A stretch of DNA of 9,992 bases from Syntrophomonadaceae bacterium. Its GTDB lineage: Bacteria; Bacillota; Syntrophomonadia; Syntrophomonadales; Syntrophomonadaceae. Every line of letters starts with the position of its first letter. Position 1 is the first letter of the stretch. Shown here piece after piece: positions 6,989-9,992 of the stretch. The DNA lies in NCBI GenBank assembly GCA_012798055.1, contig JAAZOA010000014.1:1-9992 (forward strand), given 5' to 3'. The translations under genes were made by a program, and so were the position numbers. The notes under the pieces were generated by a model that was given only the letters and a program-made list of their open reading frames with translations, was not told where the DNA came from and did not search any database.

Positions 6989-7825
6989 CTATTCGTAACA
7001 ACCCAACTCGGCCAGGGCCTGGGAGGTCTGTTCCTTGTTGGGAGCGCTGCCATGCCATTCCACCTTGTTCTCCATGAAAGAACAGCCTTTGCCTTTGACG
7101 GTGTCGGCGATTATTATAGTCGGCCGGCCGGCAATGGTCCGGGCTTTGTTCAGAGCCTCCATGATCTGGCGGTGGTCATGCCCGTCCACCGATAGGGTTT
7201 CCCACCCGAAGGCCCGGAATTTATCCGCCACCGGTTCGGGGGACATTACTTCACAGATTGGCCCGTCGATCTGCAAACGGTTATGGTCCAGGAAGGCTAC
7301 CAGATTGTCGAGTTTATAATGGTGGGCTGCCATGACCGCTTCCCACACCAGCCCCTCCTCTATCTCTCCGTCCCCAAGCAGGGTGTAGACCCGAAAATCC
7401 AGGCCATCTATTTTGGCGGCCAACGCCATGCCCACAGCCCATGATACCCCTTGTCCCAACGAGCCGGTGGAGGCATCAACCCCTGCGACTTTGCGCATGT
7501 CGGGATGTCCCTGCAGCGGGCTGCCCAGTTTGCGCAGCCGCAGCAGTTCGCTCTTCGGGAAATACCCTCTTTCCGCCAGGGCTGCATAAAGCAAAGGGGC
7601 CGCGTGCCCTTTGCTGAGCACGAAACGGTCCCGTTCCGCGGACCTGGGCTGCATGGGATCGATGTTCATCTCCCAGAAGTAGAGACAGGCGATGATATCG
7701 GCACTGGAGAGAGATCCCCCAGTATGTCCGGACCCCGCCTCTCCCAGCATCCTGATGATGTCCTGGCGCAAGGTCAAGGCCTTTGAGCTTACGGCTTGGA
7801 TTGCACTCTCGGTAATTTCTCTCAC
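6989..7825 (-). CDS. Transketolase N-terminal subunit (TPP pyrophosphate-binding domain)
   Basis: This is the other half of the split transketolase and carries the diphosphate/Mg-binding domain. From the GTG at 7825 it has 278 residues. Motifs are GEAGSGHTGGSLS (29-41), SKGHAAPLLYA (71-81), the GDGE...N thiamine-diphosphate motif (GDGE 151-154, Asn182 in DHNRLQIDG) and KGKGCSFMENK with EWHGSAP near the C-terminus (244-262). Two starts are possible. The ATG at 7843 overlaps the prfB stop (ATGA) but has no binding site of its own. The GTG at 7825 has a perfect AGGAGG five bases upstream, which would otherwise be unexplained inside the gene, so it is preferred. Either way translation is probably coupled to prfB. 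The C-terminal subunit gene follows after 34 bases. Metabolic enzymes are not at this place in B. subtilis, where cccB lies between prfB and ftsE. Confidence 0.94.
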   Translation of the reverse strand: MREITESAIQAVSSKALTLRQDIIRMLGEAGSGHTGGSLSSADIIACLYFWEMNIDPMQPRSAERDRFVLSKGHAAPLLYAALAERGYFPKSELLRLRKLGSPLQGHPDMRKVAGVDASTGSLGQGVSWAVGMALAAKIDGLDFRVYTLLGDGEIEEGLVWEAVMAAHHYKLDNLVAFLDHNRLQIDGPICEVMSPEPVADKFRAFGWETLSVDGHDHRQIMEALNKARTIAGRPTIIIADTVKGKGCSFMENKVEWHGSAPNKEQTSQALAELGCYE

Positions 7826-7830
7826 AGTAA

Positions 7831-7836
7831 CCTCCT
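7831..7836 (-). promoter_or_regulatory. Ribosome binding site inside the longest frame of the transketolase N-terminal gene
   Basis: AGGAGG at 7836-7831 on the minus strand sits just downstream of the overlapping ATG (7843) and five bases before GTG 7825. It argues for the shorter protein and lets the gene be initiated independently of prfB termination. Confidence 0.7.
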
Positions 7837-7839
7837 GTT

Positions 7840-8938
7840 TCATTCTTTGGGCAGGCGCAGGCAGGCGGTAATGAAATCATCCAGGTCCCCGTCCAGGACT
7901 GCCTGAACATTGCCGGTTTCGCAATTGGTGCGGTGGTCTTTCACCAGGGAGAAGGGGTTCAGGGTATAGGTCCTGATTTGGCTCCCCCAGGCGATCTCCT
8001 TGTATTCCCCTTTCATCTTCTGGAGGGAATCCTCCCTCTCCTTGCGTTGCAGCTCGTAGAGGCGAGCATTCAAGATCTTCATAGCCCCCAGGCGGTTGGC
8101 ATGCTGGGAGCGCTCATTCTGGCATTGGGCTACAATGCCAGTGGGCAGGTGGGTAATGCGCACCGCTGAATCGGTCTTGTTGACATGTTGTCCTCCCGCA
8201 CCACCGGAGCGGTAGGTATCTATACGCAGATCTTCAGGATTTATCTTCACGGCTATCTCTTCGCTGACCTCGGGCAGCACCGCCACCGATGCAAAAGAAG
8301 TGTGACGGCGCCCGGAAGTATCGAAGGGAGAGATGCGAATCAGGCGGTGCACACCCTCCTCGCATTTCAGTTTACCGTAAGCATACAGCCCTTTGACCAG
8401 GAAAGTCACGCTCTTGACCCCGGCCTCATCTCCGGCCAGGTAATCGAGCATCTCCACCTCATACCCGGATGCCTCCGCCCAGCGGGTGTACATGCGCAGG
8501 AGCATCTCCACCCAATCCTGGGCTTCAGTCCCTCCCGCACCCGCATGCAAGGACACGATGGCGTTGCCGGCATCGTTCTCACCTGCAAACAGGATGAGCA
8601 GCTCGTATTCGCGGAACTTTTTGGCGAAAACCTCCAATTCTTTGACGGTTTCCCGGTACAATTCGGGTTCATCCTCAGCTTCGGCCAACTGCAGCATCTC
8701 ATCCAGATAACCGGCCTGGGACCAGAATTGCTCAAACTGCTGCACGCTGGCCTGCAGGTCGCTGATCCTTTTCAAGACCTGCTGGGCCCGCTGGTTGTCA
8801 TCCCAGAAATTTTCTCCCAGGGTTACCTTCTGCAGTTGTTCTATTTCTTGCTTCTGTTTAGGGATGTCAAAGGGAGACCCTCATCTCGTTTAAGCTGTTT
8901 ATTATTTCGGTTATTGTCCCCCGTGGATCTTCCATCAT
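7840..8938 (-). CDS. prfB: Peptide chain release factor 2 (programmed +1 frameshift)
   Basis: RF2 recognises UGA and UAA stop codons on the ribosome and triggers peptide release. The gene is in two frames. The first 23 codons start at ATG 8938 (MMEDPRGTITEIINSLNEMR..., GAGGTG five bases upstream) and end in CTT followed by an in-frame TGA at 8869-8867. A +1 shift at CTTTGAC continues with DIPKQKQEIEQLQKVTLGEN in the second frame, which runs 342 codons to TGA at 7842-7840. The joined protein is 365 residues, the family length. The specificity motif SPF is at about 203-205 in RISPFDTSGRRH, and the catalytic GGQ at about 248-250 in RSGGAGGQHVNKTDSAVR. The shift lets the RF2 level regulate its own synthesis. 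It lies 34 bases after secA, the same order as in B. subtilis, and its stop overlaps an ATG of the transketolase gene. Confidence 0.96.
8866..8882 (-). promoter_or_regulatory. RF2 programmed +1 frameshift signal
   Basis: On the minus strand the slippery heptamer CTT-TGA-C occupies 8872-8866. The anti-SD-pairing stimulator GAGGG lies at 8882-8878, five bases before CTT. In E. coli prfB the stimulator AGGGGG is three bases from CTT, so the element here is a little weaker and further away. When RF2 is scarce the ribosome pauses at UGA and slips from CUU to UUU, entering the long frame. Confidence 0.93.
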
Positions 8939-8972
8939 ATCTTCACCTCATAAGGCCCTCCGGCCTGTCTTA

Positions 8973-9992
8973 TCAACTGGCAGCCCGGCCGCAGCACTTT
9001 TTATATTTTTTGCCGCTGCCGCAGGGACAGGGATCGTTGCGGCCTATCTTGGCTCCAGCATGCACCGGTTTCTTTTCGGCTGCGTCGCTCTGGTTGGTTA
9101 CCATCCGCCGCTCCTCCGGGCGTTCAATCACCTTGACCCGCAGGATGAAGCGGACCACATCTTCCTTGATGGAATAAACCATGTTCTGAAAAGCTTCATA
9201 GGCCTCGAATTTATATTCTACCAGGGGATCGCGCTGGGCGTAAGCCCTGAGGTTGATGCCGTTGCGCAGCTGGTCCATGGCATCGATATGGTCCATCCAC
9301 TTGCTGTCGATGATGCGCAGCATGATGGCTTTCTCGATCTCCCGCATGGTGGTACTGCCCAGTTCGGCTTCCCGGGCCTCATACAGGGCATGGGTTCTTT
9401 CCGCTACCAGGTCTTTGACTTCCTCCTTGGTCATCCCCAGCAGCTCTTCCCGGCTGAGCCTGTGGTCAGGCAGGATATTCTGCTCGATGTAGGTCAGGAG
9501 GCCTTCCATATCCCATTCATCAGTGTACTTCAATTCGCCGGCGAATGAATCCACCACCTGAGAGATGACATCATCTATCATGGCCGCCACTGTTTCTTTG
9601 AGGTCCTCGCCGTAGAGCACCTTTTTACGTTCGCCATAGATGACCATACGCTGGTTATTGATTACATCGTCATATTCCAGCACGTGTTTGCGGATCTCGA
9701 AATTGCGGCTTTCCACTTTCTTCTGGGCATTTTCTATCGCCTTGGTGATGAGTTTGTTTTCGATGGGCATGGTATCATCCATACCCAGGCGGTCCATCAG
9801 CCCTTCGATGTTCCCCGAGCCAAACAGGCGCATCAGGTCATCCTCCAGGGATACATAGAAGCGTGATTCCCCGGGATCACCCTGGCGCCCGGAACGACCC
9901 CGCAGCTGGTTGTCGATGCGCCGGGATTCGTGGCGTTCTGTGCCCAGCACGTACAAGCCGCCCAGGTCCTGCACCCCCTCGCCCAGGACGAT
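8973..9992 (-). CDS. secA: Preprotein translocase ATPase SecA, C-terminal part (enters from right edge)
   Basis: SecA is the ATP-driven motor that pushes unfolded preproteins through the SecYEG channel. The last 339 codons are present, in frame from base 9992; the N-terminal part lies outside. The visible start carries helicase motif VI of the second nucleotide-binding domain (GTERHESRRIDNQLRGRSGR and GDPGESRFYVSLEDDLMRLFG). The helical wing and scaffold regions follow, including the long scaffold helix near DNQRMVIYGERKKVLYG-like sequence and the MDHIDAMDQLRNGINLRAYAQRDP stretch. The C-terminus has the zinc-binding SEC-C motif RNDPCPCGSGKKYKKCCG, with all cysteines (C-x-C-x8-C-C), which in the family contacts SecB or the ribosome. 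The order secA-prfB is conserved across Firmicutes. The promoter lies beyond the window. Confidence 0.97.
   Translation of the reverse strand: MVLGEGVQDLGGLYVLGTERHESRRIDNQLRGRSGRQGDPGESRFYVSLEDDLMRLFGSGNIEGLMDRLGMDDTMPIENKLITKAIENAQKKVESRNFEIRKHVLEYDDVINNQRMVIYGERKKVLYGEDLKETVAAMIDDVISQVVDSFAGELKYTDEWDMEGLLTYIEQNILPDHRLSREELLGMTKEEVKDLVAERTHALYEAREAELGSTTMREIEKAIMLRIIDSKWMDHIDAMDQLRNGINLRAYAQRDPLVEYKFEAYEAFQNMVYSIKEDVVRFILRVKVIERPEERRMVTNQSDAAEKKPVHAGAKIGRNDPCPCGSGKKYKKCCGRAAS

Noticed and set aside
7840..8938. prfB as a frameshifted pseudogene
   Set aside because: The frame change falls exactly at the CTT-TGA-C recoding site, and the joined product has the normal 365-residue length with intact SPF and GGQ motifs.
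8185..9177. 330-codon open frame on the plus strand
   Set aside because: It lies opposite prfB and the secA end, both certain genes, and crosses their junction; its sequence shows no family features.
1..9992. A novel defence, mobile or biosynthetic system
   Set aside because: All substantial coding capacity is accounted for by conserved housekeeping genes on one strand; no transposase, integrase, toxin-antitoxin pair, CRISPR repeat or unrecognised large gene is present.

Overview
The window is a housekeeping block of a low-G+C-lineage Gram-positive (Firmicutes/Clostridia type), with every supported gene on the minus strand. By eye the base composition is moderately G+C rich. Three things point to the lineage: the gene order, a two-subunit transketolase, and several TTG/GTG starts with strong AGGAGG-type ribosome binding sites. 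A syntrophic or sulfate-reducing type of clostridium (Syntrophomonas/Pelotomaculum-like) would fit, but this is inference and no taxonomic marker here settles it.

In transcription order (right to left) the layout is: secA (C-terminal third, entering from the right edge); prfB with the classic programmed +1 frameshift; transketolase N-terminal and C-terminal subunits as two genes; ftsE; ftsX; a secreted coiled-coil M23 endopeptidase; an S41 carboxyl-terminal processing protease (CtpA/CtpB family); a polytopic membrane protein ending in a PDZ domain (MinJ-like by architecture and position); an inverted-repeat element; and the 5' part of uvrB, which leaves at the left edge. Gaps between genes from secA to the PDZ gene range from a 4-base overlap to about 120 bases. 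I see no convincing intrinsic terminator, so this stretch may be read as one long operon with possible internal promoters. The largest gap without a gene is about 176 bases, in front of uvrB.

The genes fall into functional groups. SecA and release factor 2 serve export and translation termination. The two transketolase halves would form one non-oxidative pentose phosphate enzyme. FtsE/FtsX and the adjacent peptidoglycan hydrolase look like a transmembrane ATP-driven switch with its effector at the division site or the wall. CtpA and the PDZ membrane protein are envelope proteins that accompany ftsEX in Bacillus subtilis too (ctpB, minJ). UvrB begins nucleotide excision repair.

I found no mobile element with a transposase, no CRISPR array, no rRNA or tRNA and no clearly undescribed system. 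The points most worth checking are the catalytically complete M23 hydrolase beside ftsEX, the MinJ-like gene in a clostridial setting, the transketolase pair inserted between prfB and ftsE, and the REPIN-like inverted repeat in front of uvrB.
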